The notes beneath the pieces were generated by a model. That model was not told the DNA's origin and searched no databases. It saw only the letters and a program-made list of their open reading frames with translations. DNA of 7,756 nucleotides from positions 1-7,756 of the forward strand of contig JAHWKS010000225.1 of assembly GCA_019347795.1 (NCBI GenBank). Reading direction: 5' to 3'. The position numbers and the translations under genes are program-made. Positions 6,136-7,756 of the stretch are shown here, one piece after another; position 1 is the stretch's first letter, and each line of letters begins with the position of its first letter. This stretch comes from Planctomycetota bacterium (lineage in GTDB: Bacteria; Planctomycetota; Planctomycetia; Pirellulales; Pirellulaceae).

Positions 6136-6216
6136 TCTACAAACGTGGCGCTTGTTGACCCGGCAAGGAAGTTCCGCCGACGGGCGTCGCGTCCCTCCCG
6201 CTTCTTCGACTGCGAA

Positions 6217-7756
6217 GTGACTCCCTCGGATTCCTCTTGGGCGGTCTTCCGCCGCGCGCTCGCCTACAACCGCGACGACCTCCGGCTGGTGTGCGTGCTG
6301 CTCGGGTTGATTGCGGTTTCAACCGTTCTGGGGCTGCTTCAGGTCTGGCCGCTCGCCTGGCTGGTGGACGGCGTCCTGGCGACCGACCTCTCGGCCGCCG
6401 ATGCGGGGCCGTGGTTTTTTGACCTGGTTGAGAATCGATGGATGCAGATCGCCATCCTGGCCGGGTTGACGATCCTGCTCCGCATCGCGAGCGAGGGGAC
6501 GAACCTTGCCCGCAACACGATCGGAATGTGGATCAACCACCACGGCACGCTGCGGGTCCGGACCCACCTGTTCCGCAAGCTGCAATCGCTGAACCTGCAG
6601 TACCACCGCTCGCGGCCGCTGGGGGACTCGCTCTACCGCCTGAGCAACGACGCCGGCGGCTGCCAGGCGATCGTGAACGTGACGCTGGACCTGGTCGTGG
6701 CCGCTCTCACGCTGGCGGTGATGCTGGCGATTCTCGTCTCCCGAAGTTTCCTGTTGACCGGCATCGCCCTCAGCGTGGCGCCGCTGTTGCTGGCGACGAA
6801 TCTTTACTTCGGGCGCCGCTTCCGCTCCCGCACGCTCCACGCCCGCGAGGTGGACAGCCGGTACGCCAGCAACGCGCAGCGGGCGCTTTCCACGATCGGC
6901 CTCACTCAGGCGTTCGGCCGCGAGAATGCGGAGCTGGAGCAGTTCCGGCAGACGGCTCAGGGAAGCCTGCAGGCGTGGCGGCAGTTTCATTGGGAGTCGG
7001 CGTGGTATCGCCTGTGCGTGGGGATGGTCTTCGCCGTCGGCGGCGGGTTGATCTTCGGCGTGGGCGGCTGGCTCGTGTATCGCGACCAGGTGCGCGAGCC
7101 GACGCCCGGCGGGATGACCGTCGGCGATCTGGTCGTGTTCCTCACCTATCTGGCGATGTTCTACGACCCGCTCTGCAAGATCAGCGGCGCCGGCGCCGGC
7201 GTGCAGGATGCGCTCACCGCCGTGCGGCGGGTGTTCGACGTGCTCGATCGCGATCCGATGGTCGCCGACCGCCACGACGCGCGACCGCTGCCGCTGGCGC
7301 CGCGAACGCTTTCGCTCTCCGGCGTCACCTTCGGCTACACCCCGGAGCGGCCGGTGCTGCGGGACGTGTCGGTCACGATCGAGCCGGGCGAAATGGTCGC
7401 CTTCGTCGGCGCCAGCGGCGTGGGGAAGAGCACGCTGCTCAACCTGCTGCCGCGGTTCTTTGATCCGCAGGAAGGCTCGCTCCAGTTCGACGGCGTGGAC
7501 GCCCGCGATGTCCGCCTGGCCGACCTGCGGCGGCACGTGGCGCTCGTGCTCCAGGAGAGCGTGATCCTCCCGACCACCGTCGCCGAGAACATCAACTACG
7601 GCCGGCCCGGCGCGAGCATGGAGGAGGTGCGCGCCGCGGCGGAGCTGGCCGGCGTGTCGGAGTTCATCGAATCGCTCCCCGACGGCTACGATACGGTCGC
7701 GGCGGAGGCGGGGCAAAGCCTCTCCGGCGGACAGCGGCAGCGAATCGCCATCGCCC
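6217..7756 (+). CDS. ABC exporter half-transporter, MsbA/lipid-multidrug type (3' end outside window)
   Basis: An open frame from 6133 to the window end encodes an N-terminal membrane domain joined to an ATPase domain. Hydrophobic segments lie at about residues 22-45, 77-90, 155-175, 178-198, 268-290 and 305-320, fitting six transmembrane helices of a type I exporter. ATPase motifs: aromatic A-loop Tyr in FGYTPERPVL (near 375), Walker A GASGVGKST (398-406), Q-loop Gln446 in VLQES, VAENINYG, and signature LSGGQRQR (502-509). The window ends within IAIA, just before Walker B, so about 80-100 residues are missing from a protein of usually about 600. It probably works as a homodimer in the inner membrane moving a lipid or hydrophobic compound; the substrate is unknown. 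No ATG occurs in frame before the first helix. GTG at 6217 gives a normal-length N terminus, GTG at 6145 adds 24 mostly basic residues, and neither has a good Shine-Dalgarno. It diverges from the operon on the left. Confidence 0.9.
   Translation, partial: MTPSDSSWAVFRRALAYNRDDLRLVCVLLGLIAVSTVLGLLQVWPLAWLVDGVLATDLSAADAGPWFFDLVENRWMQIAILAGLTILLRIASEGTNLARNTIGMWINHHGTLRVRTHLFRKLQSLNLQYHRSRPLGDSLYRLSNDAGGCQAIVNVTLDLVVAALTLAVMLAILVSRSFLLTGIALSVAPLLLATNLYFGRRFRSRTLHAREVDSRYASNAQRALSTIGLTQAFGRENAELEQFRQTAQGSLQAWRQFHWESAWYRLCVGMVFAVGGGLIFGVGGWLVYRDQVREPTPGGMTVGDLVVFLTYLAMFYDPLCKISGAGAGVQDALTAVRRVFDVLDRDPMVADRHDARPLPLAPRTLSLSGVTFGYTPERPVLRDVSVTIEPGEMVAFVGASGVGKSTLLNLLPRFFDPQEGSLQFDGVDARDVRLADLRRHVALVLQESVILPTTVAENINYGRPGASMEEVRAAAELAGVSEFIESLPDGYDTVAAEAGQSLSGGQRQRIAIA

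Noticed and set aside
7187..7201. Short GGCGCC-type tandem in the ABC gene
   Set aside because: Encodes an ordinary Gly-Ala stretch (SGAGAGV) in frame; expected in GC-rich coding DNA.
6319..7716. 465-codon minus-strand ORF
   Set aside because: Mirror of the ABC transporter frame, which carries Walker A, Q-loop and LSGGQ; the minus translation is His/Arg/Gln-rich without family motifs.

Overview
The window looks like chromosomal DNA of a planctomycete (Planctomycetota). The grounds are high G+C, a run of secreted one-cysteine sulfatases, a REP-type IS200-like transposase relic, and palindromic repeats between genes. The phylum assignment is an inference from gene content; no marker gene is present.

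Left part (1-5424), all on the minus strand and read right to left: a promoter-like site (5395-5424) precedes a DinB-fold protein (5369-4899), then a secreted GH5-like glycoside hydrolase (4878-3802), then three exported S1-type sulfatases (3711-2143, 2131-734, and 708 running off the left edge). Gaps are short (11-25 nt), except for 90 nt between the hydrolase and the first sulfatase, which holds two related hairpins. The plausible job is stripping sulfate esters from, and cutting, a sulfated polysaccharide outside the cytoplasm. The three sulfatases come from different subfamilies (sulfamidase-like, an exo-acting-looking planctomycete type, and arylsulfatase B-like), as expected for stepwise desulfation of one glycan. 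No sulfatase-maturing enzyme is in the window.

Middle part (5455-5915): two nearly identical 51-bp palindromic repeats (50/51 identical) sit in inverted orientation on either side of a truncated REP-associated tyrosine transposase (RAYT). Each repeat carries an extra small hairpin whose stem shows a compensatory base-pair change between the copies. This resembles a decayed REPtron and is the most interesting structure here.

Right part (6107-7756), plus strand: a sigma70-like promoter and the start of an MsbA-type ABC exporter half-transporter (membrane domain plus most of the ATPase domain). It is cut by the right edge just before Walker B and is divergent from the rest.
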